From Vulcanimicrobiota bacterium (lineage in GTDB: Bacteria > Vulcanimicrobiota > Vulcanimicrobiia > Vulcanimicrobiales > Vulcanimicrobiaceae), in contig PLWS01000003.1 in assembly GCA_003151115.1 (NCBI GenBank), positions 125,350-189,349 of the forward strand: a stretch of 64,000 nt of DNA, written 5' to 3'. Below, piece by piece: positions 7,830 through 17,964 of this stretch. The position numbers were made by a program, and so were the translations under genes. The stretch's first letter is position 1, and every line of letters begins with the position of its first letter. Below the pieces are notes generated by a model. The model was not told the origin of the DNA and did not search any database. It saw only the letters and a list, made by a program, of their open reading frames with translations.

Positions 7830-10800
7830 ATGAAGTTCCGCCGCGTCTATTCGGCCCCCGGCGAACCCTACGCCGGCCTTACGTTCGAACCCCGGACCTC
7901 ACGCATCGTCAATCCCGACGGCTCGGTGATTTTCGAGGCGAAAGACGTCATGGTTCCGACCGGCTGGAGCCAGGTCGCGACCGACGTGCTTTCTCAGAAG
8001 TATTGTCGTAAGGCGGGGGTTCCCCAGGCAATGAAGCGCGTCGCCGAAGAGGGCGTGCCCGAATGGCTGTGGCGCTCGGAGGCGGCCGACGACTCGGGGT
8101 TCGGTGCGGAGCGCGACTCGCGCCAGGTCTTCAATAGACTCGCGGGCTGCTGGACGTACTGGGGCTTCAAACACGGGTATTTCGACACCGAAGGCGACGC
8201 GCAGATCTATTACGACGAAATGTGCGCGATGCTCGCGCGGCAGATCGGCGCGCCCAATTCCCCGCAATGGTTTAACACTGGCTTGCATTGGGCGTACGGC
8301 ATTTCCGGTCCATCGCAAGGCCATTATTTTGTGGACCCCACCGATCAGCAAGTCAAGCGCTCGACCAGCACCTACGAGCATCCGCAAGTCTCGGCGTGCT
8401 ACATTCTTTCGATCGAAGACGACCTCGTGAACGAGGGCGGAATCTTCGACGGCGTCGTGCGCGAAGCGCGCATCTTTAAGGGCGGCAGCGGATCGGGCGC
8501 TAATTTTTCCAAGCTCCGCGCCGCCGGTGAAAAACTCACGGGCGGCGGAACGAGCTCAGGCCTCATGTCCTTCCTCAAGGTTTTCGATCGTGCGGCCGGT
8601 GCGATCAAGTCGGGTGGCACGACGCGCCGCGCGGCCAAGATGGTCGTGCTGAACGCGGACCATCCCGACATCGAACAGTTCGTCAATTGGAAGGTCCGCG
8701 AAGAACAGAAAGTTTCCGATCTCGTGGCCGGTTCGATTGCGTGCGAAAAACATCTGAACGCAATCATGAAGGCAGCACACGACGATGCGCTGCCCGAGAG
8801 CGCGCGCCTAGATCCGGCCCTCAATCCGACGCTGAAGCTCGCGATGAAATCGGCACTGGCCGCCGGCATCCCGCAAGCCAACATTCAGTATGCCTTGGAT
8901 TTCGCCAAGCAAGGCTACAAGTATCTGGACGTCGCGACCTACGACACCGGCTGGGATTCCGAAGCGTACAACACCGTCTCCGGACAGAATTCCAACAACT
9001 CGGTTCGTTTGACCAACGCGTTCTTCGAAACGCTCGATCGCGACGAGGATTGGCATCTGACCGCGCGCACAACGGGCGCAGTGCTCAAGACTATCAAGGC
9101 TTCGTCACTCTGGGAGCAGATCGCGCTTGCGGCTTGGCAGTGCGCCGATCCCGGCATTCAATACGACGACACGCTGCAAGAGTGGCACACGTGCGCAAAC
9201 GACGATCGCATCAATGCAACGAATCCCTGTTCGGAATACTGTTTCATAGACGACACGGCGTGCAATCTTGCCAGTTTAAACCTTGTCAAGTTCTTAAAGG
9301 AAGACGGCACGTTTGATGCGCCGATCTTCGCCGAAGCATCACGCACGTGGACGACGACGCTCGAAATCTCGGTGACGATGGGCCAGATGCCTTCGCAAGC
9401 GATCGCCGAAAAAAACCACGGCTACCGCACGCTGGGGCTCGGCTACGCCAACCTTGGTACGCTGCTCATGCGCATGGGACTGCCCTACGATTCCGAAGAG
9501 GCCTTCGGCTGGTGCGCTGCGCTCAGCGCGCTGATGACCGGCAGCGCATATCGCGCGTCCGCGGAGATGGCCCGCGAGTTAGGACCGTTCGCCCGCTTTG
9601 AAGCCAACGCCGAATCGATGCTGAGGGTGATCCGCAATCACCGTCGCGCCGCTTACGACGAACCCGACGCTGCCTACGAAGGGCTTAGCGTCAAACCCGT
9701 GACGCATTCTCCCACGCTCTTCACCCAAGAGACGTGGGTGCTCGCGCGCAAGATGTGGGACGACGCGCTCACCATGGGCGAAGTCACCGGCTTCCGCAAC
9801 GCGCAAACCGTCGTAATCGCTCCCACGGGCACGATCGCGCTCGTCATGGATTGCGACACCACCGGCATCGAGCCCGACTTTGCTTTGGTGAAATTCAAGA
9901 AGCTCGCCGGCGGCGGCTACTTCAAGATCGTCAATCAGTCGGTCGAAGCCGCCCTGCGCAAACTCGGCTACAGCGAGCAGCAGATCCTCGAGATCGAGCT
10001 TTTCGCCAAAGGCACCGGGTCGCTCGAGGGAGCGCCGCATATCAACGCGGCGACGTTACGTGCCAAGGGCTTTGATGACGATATCCTCGCGCGCATCGAA
10101 GCGGCTCTACCGTCGGCATTCGAGTTAGAGTTCGCCTTCAATAAGTTCGTCCTCGGCGAAGAGTTCTGCACGCAAACGTTGGGATTACCCGCCGACAAAC
10201 TCGACGCATGGAACTACTCGATCTTGCGCGATGGACTCGGCTTCACACAAAGGCAGATCGACGAGGCCTCCGACGTCATCTGCGGCCGCATGACCCTCGA
10301 AGGCGCGCCGTATTTGAAAGACGAGCACCTCTTCGTTTTCGATTGCGCCAACCCGTGCGGCAAACACGGTCAGCGGTTCATTCGTCCGCTCGCGCACATC
10401 GATATGATGGCCGCCGCCCAACCTTTCGTGAGCGGCGCAATTAGCAAGACAATCAATTTTCCGCAAACGGCGACTATCGACGACGTCAAAGAAGCGTACC
10501 GCTACGCCTGGGAGCGCATGATCAAAGCGGTCGCGCTTTATCGCGACGGCTCGAAGCTTTCCCAGCCGCTGGCCTCCACATCCGATCTCGGAGGTGAGGT
10601 TACCGAGGAAGACGCGCCGCCCGTCGCATTTCAACATCCGTTGCAAATCGCCGAGCGTATCGTGTACCGCTACATCGCCAAGCGCCGGCGCATGCCGGAG
10701 CGGCGCAGCGGCTATACGCAAAAAGCCATCGTCGGCGGACACAAAGTTTATCTACGCACGGGTGAGTATGAAGGCGGCCAGCTCGGCGAGATCTTCATCG

Positions 10801-11426
10801 ACATGCACAAGGAGGGCGCCGCCTTCCGCTCGCTGATGAACAACTTCGCCATCGCGGTCTCGCTGGGCTTACAGCACGGCGTGCCGCTCGAAGAGTTCGT
10901 CGACGCGTTCACCTTCACGCGCTTCGAACCCAACGGACCGGTGGTCGGCCACGATCACATCAAAATGGCCACGTCGATTCTCGACTATATCTTCCGCGAG
11001 CTGGCCGTCAGCTATCTCGGCCGCTACGAGCTCGCGCACGTGCAGCCCGATATGGAGATGGATTCGATGGGACCGGTTCGCGAGGAAGACTATTTCGGCG
11101 AAGAAGCCGGCGAAGTGCAGTACGTGACGGCGGGCGTCAGCGAGAAAATGCATCCCACCAGCACGCATCTGCGGCCGAACGGATCGGCACCGCACGCGCA
11201 AACGCTCGACGTCGTCGAGCGCACCATAGAAAGCGCCGGCAACGCTCCCGCCATGTCTACTTCGGGCATCGCGACCGCGGTTGGCGCGAAGACTGCGCAA
11301 ATTTCTGCAGCCAAGGCGAAAGGCTACACGGGAAACGCGTGCTCCGACTGCGGGCAGCTTACGATGGTCCGCAACGGCTCATGTGAGAAGTGTGACTCTT
11401 GCGGAGCCACAAGCGGCTGTAGCTAA
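7830..11426 (+). CDS. nrdJ: Vitamin B12-dependent (class II) ribonucleotide reductase
   Basis: A 1198-residue adenosylcobalamin-dependent ribonucleoside reductase, which supplies dNTPs and generates its radical without oxygen. Motifs: [50 protein letters not shown] (active-site Cys/Glu), [21 protein letters not shown] and a C-terminal zinc-ribbon [22 protein letters not shown] plus final Cys residues for thioredoxin-type reduction. Length fits the long NrdJ group. The ATG has AAGGAG five bases upstream. A promoter overlaid by NrdR-like boxes precedes it. No class I or III reductase is seen in the window. Confidence 0.97.
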   Translation: MKFRRVYSAPGEPYAGLTFEPRTSRIVNPDGSVIFEAKDVMVPTGWSQVATDVLSQKYCRKAGVPQAMKRVAEEGVPEWLWRSEAADDSGFGAERDSRQVFNRLAGCWTYWGFKHGYFDTEGDAQIYYDEMCAMLARQIGAPNSPQWFNTGLHWAYGISGPSQGHYFVDPTDQQVKRSTSTYEHPQVSACYILSIEDDLVNEGGIFDGVVREARIFKGGSGSGANFSKLRAAGEKLTGGGTSSGLMSFLKVFDRAAGAIKSGGTTRRAAKMVVLNADHPDIEQFVNWKVREEQKVSDLVAGSIACEKHLNAIMKAAHDDALPESARLDPALNPTLKLAMKSALAAGIPQANIQYALDFAKQGYKYLDVATYDTGWDSEAYNTVSGQNSNNSVRLTNAFFETLDRDEDWHLTARTTGAVLKTIKASSLWEQIALAAWQCADPGIQYDDTLQEWHTCANDDRINATNPCSEYCFIDDTACNLASLNLVKFLKEDGTFDAPIFAEASRTWTTTLEISVTMGQMPSQAIAEKNHGYRTLGLGYANLGTLLMRMGLPYDSEEAFGWCAALSALMTGSAYRASAEMARELGPFARFEANAESMLRVIRNHRRAAYDEPDAAYEGLSVKPVTHSPTLFTQETWVLARKMWDDALTMGEVTGFRNAQTVVIAPTGTIALVMDCDTTGIEPDFALVKFKKLAGGGYFKIVNQSVEAALRKLGYSEQQILEIELFAKGTGSLEGAPHINAATLRAKGFDDDILARIEAALPSAFELEFAFNKFVLGEEFCTQTLGLPADKLDAWNYSILRDGLGFTQRQIDEASDVICGRMTLEGAPYLKDEHLFVFDCANPCGKHGQRFIRPLAHIDMMAAAQPFVSGAISKTINFPQTATIDDVKEAYRYAWERMIKAVALYRDGSKLSQPLASTSDLGGEVTEEDAPPVAFQHPLQIAERIVYRYIAKRRRMPERRSGYTQKAIVGGHKVYLRTGEYEGGQLGEIFIDMHKEGAAFRSLMNNFAIAVSLGLQHGVPLEEFVDAFTFTRFEPNGPVVGHDHIKMATSILDYIFRELAVSYLGRYELAHVQPDMEMDSMGPVREEDYFGEEAGEVQYVTAGVSEKMHPTSTHLRPNGSAPHAQTLDVVERTIESAGNAPAMSTSGIATAVGAKTAQISAAKAKGYTGNACSDCGQLTMVRNGSCEKCDSCGATSGCS

Positions 11427-11502
11427 AAAGGTCACGTATTGCGGCAAACGCAAGTAGTGCAAGCACCACGTAGCGTAACGCGGCTTCGCAGCCCGCAATA
11501 AT

Positions 11503-12077
11503 GTGCCCGAATCGATCGACGATGTACTCGCAGCTCTGCTTCGCAGGCGGCGCGCATTCGAAGGATGCCTCGCAAAACCTACGGTACGGGCGCACCTACG
11601 AAATTACGTAGAGCACAGTGGCCGTACGGCATTCGCCACCTGTCCATGCTGCGGTTACCCAACGTCGGCGAGCGGGGTAACTACGACATATGTCAGATTT
11701 GCCAGTGGGAAGACGATGGCCAGGATGACGCCGAATTCTCATCGCGAAGTGCACTGCACCATCAGCCGGACGACGTTTCCCGGATAGCCGGCGGGCCTAA
11801 CGCGGATTACTCGCTCACAGAAGCGCGCCTGAACTTCAGTCAATTTCATCAGATGTACCGACCTGCCGATACTCGAGCTTTTGGGCAAACGAACCAAGAC
11901 CGAGAGTTACACGAAGCGCTAATCGCGGTTTTCGATACGCTCCTGCCGGATGTTAGCGCAACTTCCTGCATCGCGGCGCTCCCTGAAATCCAGGCAGCTT
12001 CCGAGCGCGTTAATCAGGCTCTTCGCGAGCGACTTGATGCGCGGAAGTTCCCGCGCTCCGAGAACGGTGCTACATAA
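11503..12077 (+). pseudogene. CPCC-family cysteine-rich protein, frameshifted
   Basis: Two overlapping frames together encode one CPCC-type protein. The first frame gives EHSGRTAFATCPCCGYPT; the second continues NVGERGNYDICQICQWEDDGQDD...GGPNADYSLTEARLNF, the rest of the family consensus (CPCCGYxTL-ERG-YxICxICxWEDDGQ). The switch lies at about 11657-11670 and is explained by one missing base. An extra stretch of about 14 residues sits between WEDDGQDD and GGPN. The start at ATG 11503 is a guess. It may be a true pseudogene or an assembly error; function of the family is unknown, with zinc binding likely. Confidence 0.65.
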
Positions 12078-12106
12078 CTCATGGATTGGCTCGCCTCGGA
12101 ACCAAC

Positions 12107-12673
12107 GTGACAGTCGCCTTCGCCATAGCGCTCGCGTGCGTATCCGCACTTTTCTCTCTCACCGCAGTTCGCGGATCGTCTGGTTTGGGAGAAACGGCCG
12201 GCCTGCGGCCATCGTATGATCTGGCGCAGGTCCTTGATACTAATAACAGGACAATCGACAACGTGGTCGGCCCGATTTATTACGGCGAAGGCCTCAACCG
12301 TCTGTTCCGTATTCTCGGCAAAACCAGCGAATCGACATCCTGCTTTGTCGAAACGAAGTGCACCGAACTGCGCTATACCGATGGAGCTAATCTGCTCCTT
12401 CTCGACTATTCGAAGACGTATGGCGTCGAGATGATTCGCGTGTACCGGCACGCATCTTCCAAAAGCGCCGCCGTTCTGCCGGACGCCCTTTCGCCTTTAG
12501 CTTCGTGGCACTGGCATGGCTTCCCGATACTGAATTGGCCGCCGCCTACGGCCGTCCAGGGGTGGGAACGGCACGGTAGCGGCTCCATGGTCTCCTTTTC
12601 TTACGGGCACCCTTGCGAGGTGTCGTTCGAGAGGACTCGGGGGCGCCCGGCCTTCGAGTTTTACTGCGAGTAG
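12107..12673 (+). CDS. Hypothetical exported protein
   Basis: About 188 residues starting at GTG 12107 (a TTG at 12086 would add seven residues). The N-terminus TVAFAIALACVSALFSLTAV is a signal peptide or membrane anchor. The rest has no motif I recognise; CFVETKCTELRY and a final HPCEVSFE...FYCE give paired cysteines fitting an exported protein. It follows the CPCC pseudogene by a few bases and converges with the next membrane protein. Confidence 0.55.
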   Translation: MTVAFAIALACVSALFSLTAVRGSSGLGETAGLRPSYDLAQVLDTNNRTIDNVVGPIYYGEGLNRLFRILGKTSESTSCFVETKCTELRYTDGANLLLLDYSKTYGVEMIRVYRHASSKSAAVLPDALSPLASWHWHGFPILNWPPPTAVQGWERHGSGSMVSFSYGHPCEVSFERTRGRPAFEFYCE

Positions 12674-12674
12674 C

Positions 12675-13151
12675 TCATGGCGTCACTCGTCCAGAAGAAC
12701 CTTTGGGCGCAACCGGCGCGAGCGACAGTGCAAGACCCACGACCATAAGCACCACGAGTACCAGGTTGATCCAAATTCCCGGCGGCGTTCCTACGCGGAT
12801 CATTGGGACAACCTGATAGGCTAGTCGCCTTAGCAGCTGCTCCGCGAGCAATATGGTAAACATTAGGGGTACGAGGGCGCGATAGCGCAGCAGCACGATG
12901 ACCGCGATGACGGCCATCATGAGGAGCGTAACACTCAGCCCTGCATCGAGCGAGAGAAAATCTCGCGCACCCGTTGCGCCGAAGGTGTTGAGCGGAATCC
13001 CATCCGCCTGCGCAGCGGCATTCGGCCCATTGAACAAGCTTCCGAGCGCAATGCCTATTTTAAGCAGCACGACGACGGCGAAAATCCAGAGTCCCAATTT
13101 ATGGCCGCGGTACGTGTTGTCCGCCGTCCGCGGCAGCAAAAAATTCACCAT
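12675..13151 (-). CDS. Hypothetical membrane protein, four predicted TM helices
   Basis: A 158-residue integral membrane protein. Hydrophobic segments are LWIFAVVVLLKIGIALGSLF, LSVTLLMMAVIAVIVLL, LVPLMFTILLAEQLL and WINLVLVVLMVVGLALSLAP. A small-protein family of this shape is widespread but I cannot name the function. It is divergently oriented from the TPR protein gene. Confidence 0.6.
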   Translation of the reverse strand: MVNFLLPRTADNTYRGHKLGLWIFAVVVLLKIGIALGSLFNGPNAAAQADGIPLNTFGATGARDFLSLDAGLSVTLLMMAVIAVIVLLRYRALVPLMFTILLAEQLLRRLAYQVVPMIRVGTPPGIWINLVLVVLMVVGLALSLAPVAPKGSSGRVTP

Positions 13152-13226
13152 GCCTCACTTACGGCGGGTTAAGGAGCATGTTTCGCTGCGTAGGATTTTT
13201 CGCAACGAGATCACAAGTGGCGTGCA

Positions 13227-14102
13227 ATGCTCCTAAAGGTTTGTCGCAGCCTCGTACAGGGGCTAGCCCTCACCGGGCTCGTCGCAGGCGCGCTGACGTG
13301 CGTGGCCAGCGCCCAAGAAACCGACCTGGAGCAACAGCTCAAAGTCTGCCAAGGGGAGACCGCAGGCGCAAATCCCGTTACCGCAGATGCAAAAATTGCG
13401 GCCTGCACAGCGTTGCTGCAATCGGATCGCCTTACCACGCGAGGAAAAGCCGACGTGTACGTGTGGCGGAGCGAGGGTTATTCAGTAAAAGGCGACTCCG
13501 CCGATGAAATGAGTGACCTCGACTTGGCGATCAAGGCTGATCCAACCGATGCCAACGCCTGGGCGCAGAGCTGCTCGGTTCACACATGGTCGGGCAATCA
13601 GACAGCCCAGGCGCTTAAAGAGTGCACGACGGCCATTCAGCTGGCGCCCGATGCGGCCAGCCCGTGGACTTTCCGCGGCGATATCTATCTGACGCAACAC
13701 GATTACAAACGCGCCATTGCCGATTACGACCGCGCCCTCAAATTGGACGCGAGCTGGATGTGGCCATGGGATAATCGAGGCGAAGCGTATCTGCGCTTAG
13801 GGAATATTGCTCAGGCAATCCAGGACTTCCACCAAGTCATCAAGGTCGCTCCCGATTATTCGATGGGGTATTTGGATCTCGGTATCGCCGAGGTCAAAAG
13901 AAAGAACGCGCCCGCGGCCTTATCTGATTTCCAAGCAGCTCTGAAGATTCAGCCAAAGTGCGCTCCTTGTCTCTATGGGCGCGGTCTTGCAAAAGTCATG
14001 ATGGGAGACCAAGCCGGCGGTCGCGCCGACATCGCTCAGGCGAAGACGATAAGCCAGAATGCACCGAAGATGTTTCAGGAAGATGGAGTGTCAACGCCAT
14101 AG
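13227..14102 (+). CDS. Secreted TPR-repeat protein
   Basis: A 291-residue protein with a signal peptide (LVQGLALTGLVAGALTCVASAQE). It carries four to five tetratricopeptide repeats, for example ASPWTFRGDIYLTQHDYKRAIADYDRALKLDASW, MWPWDNRGEAYLRLGNIAQAIQDFHQVIKVAPDY and MGYLDLGIAEVKRKNAPAALSDFQAALKIQP. TPRs mediate protein-protein contacts; the partner is unknown. Four cysteines sit in the N-terminal part (VCQGE, AACTALL). Confidence 0.8.
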   Translation: MLLKVCRSLVQGLALTGLVAGALTCVASAQETDLEQQLKVCQGETAGANPVTADAKIAACTALLQSDRLTTRGKADVYVWRSEGYSVKGDSADEMSDLDLAIKADPTDANAWAQSCSVHTWSGNQTAQALKECTTAIQLAPDAASPWTFRGDIYLTQHDYKRAIADYDRALKLDASWMWPWDNRGEAYLRLGNIAQAIQDFHQVIKVAPDYSMGYLDLGIAEVKRKNAPAALSDFQAALKIQPKCAPCLYGRGLAKVMMGDQAGGRADIAQAKTISQNAPKMFQEDGVSTP

Positions 14103-14116
14103 CCGGCGTCTAGAAC

Positions 14117-15100
14117 ATGCGTCGATTCTTCATTGCCGCGGCAATAGTCATCTGTGCCGCATTCGCCACCTTAAATTCAGGGACCGCAAAGACGACGGAG
14201 ACCTCTGCGCTGCAAGTCGCCAACCCCGCAGCAAATTCGGTAACCTTCTATCCTTTCGGTCAGGGCGGGAACATCGCGCCCACTGGAACGATCGTCGGAT
14301 CTCGCACAAAGCTCAACCAACCCGGACGAGTTTGGCCCATCCAAGGCGTTCTGCTTTATGTCGTCAATCGCGGCAGCAATGCGATCACCGGATACCCGGC
14401 TAAGGAAACCGGTAACGTCGCGCCCACCGTAACGATAGCGGGGCCGAAGACGACGATTGACTCGCCCTCTTCTCTCCAGCTCGACGCGTCGCAAGCGATT
14501 TGGGTGCTGAGCACCGGTAACAATGCGATTCTAAAGTTCGCGCCGGGTGCGAACGGCAACGTATCGCCCGTGCTGTGCATCGCGGGCTCCAAAACGGGCC
14601 TGTCGCATCCCGAGAGCCTCCACATCGCCTTTCGCACCGGGGAGATATCGGTTGCGAACGTGGCATCGAATTCCATAGAAATCTTTGCCAAGAACAGTTC
14701 CGGAAACGTCGCCCAGGCGCGCGTCATCAAGGGATCGAAAACGCTTTTGAATAGGCCGGCCGAAGCGGAATTAGATTCATCGGGTCATATCTGGATTGCG
14801 AACAACGGCGGACACAATCTGCTCGAATTCGCGAACGATGCGAACGGAAACATCGCCCCTCTGAACGTGCTAACGATCGCTGCGGGAAGCAAGTTCAACC
14901 CTTACGGATTAGGCCTCGATCCCAAAGACGACATGGCCGTCAGCGACCCGACGTCCAACACGATTTACGAGTTCTCTGCGCAGGCGAACAAAGGCAAGGT
15001 CGTTCCGATAGCTATTCTCCGCGGACCCAAGACGAGGCTCGCGAAACCTGCGGCGCTTTCTGTTCCGCAGCCGCTAGCAACCCCGATTCCAGCCACCTAG
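14117..15100 (+). CDS. Secreted beta-propeller protein with NHL-like repeats
   Basis: A 327-residue protein with a signal peptide (FFIAAAIVICAAFATLNSGTA). Six or so repeats of about 43 residues follow the pattern F..G..GNIAPTGTIVGSRTKLNQP, GNVAPTVTIAGPKTTIDSP, GNVSPVLCIAGSKTGLSHP, each with a following IWV/IWIAN strand. This is an NHL/SMP-30-type propeller, probably a binding protein rather than an enzyme. It lies 14 bases after the TPR gene and is probably cotranscribed. Confidence 0.7.
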   Translation: MRRFFIAAAIVICAAFATLNSGTAKTTETSALQVANPAANSVTFYPFGQGGNIAPTGTIVGSRTKLNQPGRVWPIQGVLLYVVNRGSNAITGYPAKETGNVAPTVTIAGPKTTIDSPSSLQLDASQAIWVLSTGNNAILKFAPGANGNVSPVLCIAGSKTGLSHPESLHIAFRTGEISVANVASNSIEIFAKNSSGNVAQARVIKGSKTLLNRPAEAELDSSGHIWIANNGGHNLLEFANDANGNIAPLNVLTIAAGSKFNPYGLGLDPKDDMAVSDPTSNTIYEFSAQANKGKVVPIAILRGPKTRLAKPAALSVPQPLATPIPAT

Positions 15101-16263
15101 GAATAGAGTATTCGGCCCGCGCGCAACGTGAATCGCACGTTCGCAAGCGCGCGGATGTCCGATTCGGGATCGCCGCGCACGATCGCAAGATCGGCGGAGC
15201 CGCCGGGCGTTATCCGGCCCGCTTCATCGGCATCTCCGAAAACGATTGCCGGCATTGACGTCAGCGACGCAAGAATCTGAGGGAAGTTCATCCCTGCCGC
15301 CTCCATCAGCTCGTACTCCGGCAACGGGTCGGAATCGACGGCGCCGAGATCGGTTCCGAACAGCACTGTCCCTCCAGCACTTACCCATCCGCGCAGTTGC
15401 TCGAGTGCGCAATTCGTTATTTGTTCTTGAGCCGAAAGCCGGTCGTGACGTGCAAAATACTTCCACAGCGCCAGAGTCGGCGTTAGCGCCACTTTTTGTT
15501 CGCGTACCGTTTCGAAAATCGTCTCGGTCCAGGGCCCGGAGTGCGGCGTCGTATGCGCGATGACATCCACGCCGCCGCGAAGCGCCGTCAGCACGTCATC
15601 TCCCGTGGCCGGATGTGCGAAAACGAGCTCGCCGGCGCGGTGGGCTTCTTCGGCAACAGCGGAAATAATTTCGGCCGAAAACGCCGGCGCCCCGGAAGGG
15701 GCGCCTTGCACGAAGAGTTTGATACCGTCGGCGCCTTTTTTCAAAAGTGTCTTTGTTGCGTCAACAGCCTGCGCGGCATCTCGGACCTCCGGCATCGGCG
15801 TCGGCATCACGCCCATCATCCGCATCACCGTCTCCGATGGCAGCGCGCCCGGCGATACAAGGCCTTCGCCGGCTGAGCGAATGCGCGGCCCCGCTACTTC
15901 ACCCAACTCGGTGCGCTCACGAATATCACGTGTGTTCTCCCACGGCGACGACAGATCGAAAACGCTTGTAACACCATAACGCGAGAACGCTTGTTGCAAT
16001 TGGCTCGCAAGTTCGGGCGCCGGAATCTCACTCGCCGAGGCCCACTTCCTTTCAAAGAAGTGCACGTGATTGTTCCAGAGGCCCGGTACGATCGTGCAGC
16101 CCGAACAATCGACGATTTCAAACCCGTGCGGCACCGCAACGCTCCGTCGACCAGTCGCTGCGATTTTTCCGTCTTTCACCAAAACGACGCCGTCAAGAAC
16201 CGGCGGTTCATCCGCACTTGCATAAACAGTTCCGCCAACGAATGCAACCGGCGGCGAAGGCAT
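15097..16263 (-). CDS. Amidohydrolase-family protein (imidazolonepropionase/prolidase-like)
   Basis: A 388-residue metal-dependent amidohydrolase. The metal site is visible as the HxH in PGLWNNHVHFF, the Lys in GADGIKLFVQG (candidate bridging Lys), His in LVFAHPATGDDV, His in DVIAHTTPHSG and the Asp in LFGTDLGAVDSDP. A GG-type cap domain (PGGSADLAIVRGDPESDI) ends the protein. No signal peptide is visible. Substrate cannot be read from the sequence. The stop overlaps the convergent propeller gene. Confidence 0.85.
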   Translation of the reverse strand: MPSPPVAFVGGTVYASADEPPVLDGVVLVKDGKIAATGRRSVAVPHGFEIVDCSGCTIVPGLWNNHVHFFERKWASASEIPAPELASQLQQAFSRYGVTSVFDLSSPWENTRDIRERTELGEVAGPRIRSAGEGLVSPGALPSETVMRMMGVMPTPMPEVRDAAQAVDATKTLLKKGADGIKLFVQGAPSGAPAFSAEIISAVAEEAHRAGELVFAHPATGDDVLTALRGGVDVIAHTTPHSGPWTETIFETVREQKVALTPTLALWKYFARHDRLSAQEQITNCALEQLRGWVSAGGTVLFGTDLGAVDSDPLPEYELMEAAGMNFPQILASLTSMPAIVFGDADEAGRITPGGSADLAIVRGDPESDIRALANVRFTLRAGRILYS

Positions 16264-16267
16264 CGCT

Positions 16268-16570
16268 CTACTCCGTTTCGGTTTCCGGCTCAGGTTCGAG
16301 ATCGGGTTTATCGCGGATAGTCAGTCCCAAAGACCGGTGAAATTCTTCGCTCTCGGCAAGCGCGGCCGCGATATCGTCGCGCTCTCCGTGGTCCTCGCGG
16401 AGTTTGCGCAGGCGTTCGCGGCTCTCGCGCAGTTTTCGAGCATGCGCTTCCAGGACCGCGCCCGGAACCTCGGGTGCATCGGCCGGCGCGCTGACCCACG
16501 CCTCCATGGCGTCGTATGCCTCGCGCCCCTGTCGCCGCGCGGCGGCTAATTCGTCATTATAGATCGCCAC
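16268..16570 (-). CDS. Hypothetical small charged protein
   Basis: A 100-residue highly charged protein with a long helical, probably coiled-coil stretch (AHARKLRESRERLRKLREDHGERDDIAAALAESEEFHRSL) and a Pro-Glu tail ending EPEPETETE. No known motif. It sits four bases upstream of the amidohydrolase start and three bases after the secreted HD gene, so all three minus-strand genes are probably one operon. Confidence 0.55.
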   Translation of the reverse strand: MAIYNDELAAARRQGREAYDAMEAWVSAPADAPEVPGAVLEAHARKLRESRERLRKLREDHGERDDIAAALAESEEFHRSLGLTIRDKPDLEPEPETETE

Positions 16571-16573
16571 GCG

Positions 16574-17272
16574 CTACATCGCCTTGCCATTAAACGTTTC
16601 GCGATCGAGCGCATCGAGAAACTGACGCAGTTCGGCAACTCTGGCCGCAGCCATGGATCGAGCGGTTCGCGTCACCAGCTTCGGCGGGATGTCATTTAGG
16701 AACGACCGGAGCGATTTCACCGCGGGGGCGAAATCGGGCCTCGTACTGCCGGTCAGCGAAAGCATCCGGGCCGCGCCGATCGCTCCCAAGAAATCGAGCG
16801 AGTCGGCGTCGTGCAACACGATCGCTTCGGGCCTCGTCCCCGGATCGCGGTAATACATGTGACCACGTTCGGCCGCGGCGACCGCAGGATACTTCTGCAT
16901 CGGAAATCCGGCAGAGCGTAGGATCGCTTCGCTTTCGATCGCGGCGCAGTCGCCGTGTTCCACCTTCGTATCGGCGCACGGCTGAAAGGCCGCCATGTCG
17001 TGCAAGAATACGGCGGCGAACAAAACGTCATCGTCGACCTTCAGGCCGTCACCCTGCGCGAGCTGCAGCGCGATCCGGTAGTTTCTTTCGGAATGCTGCC
17101 AGCCCCACGCCGGATGCTTGAAGGTCGTGCGGGCCAACTGATACACCGTAACTTTCCACGGCGCGTCGAGCGCGATCCCCGTCGCGGTAACGGCCGTCTC
17201 GGCGCTTCGGCCTTGCGCGGCAAGTGCGGCGGCGATCGCCAGCGTCATCATCGCGGTCGTATAAAATCTCAT
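16574..17272 (-). CDS. Exported HD-domain phosphohydrolase-like protein
   Basis: A 232-residue protein with an apparent signal peptide (TAMMTLAIAAALAAQGRSAE). The HD-domain metal ligands are in place: His in WGWQHSERNYRIA, the HD pair in AAVFLHDMAAF and the distal Asp in VLHDADSLDFLGA. HD proteins hydrolyse phosphoesters such as nucleotides, but an exported one has an unclear substrate. Its start is 53 bases from the divergent exported MsrA gene. Confidence 0.7.
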   Translation of the reverse strand: MRFYTTAMMTLAIAAALAAQGRSAETAVTATGIALDAPWKVTVYQLARTTFKHPAWGWQHSERNYRIALQLAQGDGLKVDDDVLFAAVFLHDMAAFQPCADTKVEHGDCAAIESEAILRSAGFPMQKYPAVAAAERGHMYYRDPGTRPEAIVLHDADSLDFLGAIGAARMLSLTGSTRPDFAPAVKSLRSFLNDIPPKLVTRTARSMAAARVAELRQFLDALDRETFNGKAM

Positions 17273-17325
17273 GCCGAGCGCTTGATTGCCGCATCCAAGA
17301 CGACCTGCCGCACGTTATATCGATC

Positions 17326-17928
17326 ATGAAACGCGCGATGGCCATCATCTTCGGACTCGCCCTCCTGCTGCCCGCTGCGGTTTCTGCCGCACCGTTGCAG
17401 CACGTCGTTCTTGCGGGCGGCTGTTTCTGGGGAATGCAGGCCGTCTTCGAACCGCTCAAGGGCGTCACCAAAGTCGTCGCGGGCTATTCGGGCGGAAGCG
17501 CGCTCACCGCGCACTACGATATCGTCAGTACCGGTATGACCGGTCATGCCGAATCGGTTGACGTCACCTACGACCCCTCTAAGATTTCGTTCAAGCAATT
17601 GCTGGATGTCTATTTTCTGGTAGCGCACGATCCCACCGAACTCAACCGGCAAGGTCCTGACGGCGGCACGCAGTACCGCTCCGAAATTTATTACACCACC
17701 TCCGCGCAGCGCGACGAAGCGCAAACCTACATCAAACACCTGACCGCCGCAAAGGTCTATCCGGCACCTATCGTCACCAAACTCGAATCGCTGCGAGCAT
17801 TTTACGCCGCCGAAGCCTACCACCAAGACTTCATGGCGCATAATCCGGATAATCCGTACATCGTCTATAACGACAAGCCGAAGCTCGTGGCGCTGCGGCA
17901 CCGCTTCCCGCAACTGCTCCGCAACTGA
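17326..17928 (+). CDS. msrA: Peptide methionine sulfoxide reductase A, exported
   Basis: Reduces methionine-S-sulfoxide in proteins. The catalytic motif is LAGGCFWGMQAVFEPLKGV, followed by VVAGYSGG and DPTELNRQGPDGGTQYRSEIYY. The C-terminal half has YHQDFMAHNPDNPYIVYNDKPK. The tracked ORF starts too early; ATG 17326 gives MKRAMAIIFGLALLLPAAVSAAP, a clear signal peptide, so this MsrA should repair exported proteins. About 200 residues, the normal length. No msrB is adjacent. Confidence 0.92.
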   Translation: MKRAMAIIFGLALLLPAAVSAAPLQHVVLAGGCFWGMQAVFEPLKGVTKVVAGYSGGSALTAHYDIVSTGMTGHAESVDVTYDPSKISFKQLLDVYFLVAHDPTELNRQGPDGGTQYRSEIYYTTSAQRDEAQTYIKHLTAAKVYPAPIVTKLESLRAFYAAEAYHQDFMAHNPDNPYIVYNDKPKLVALRHRFPQLLRN

Positions 17929-17964
17929 CAGGCGCGTAAATAACCCGCGCTGAAGGCGCGCTTC

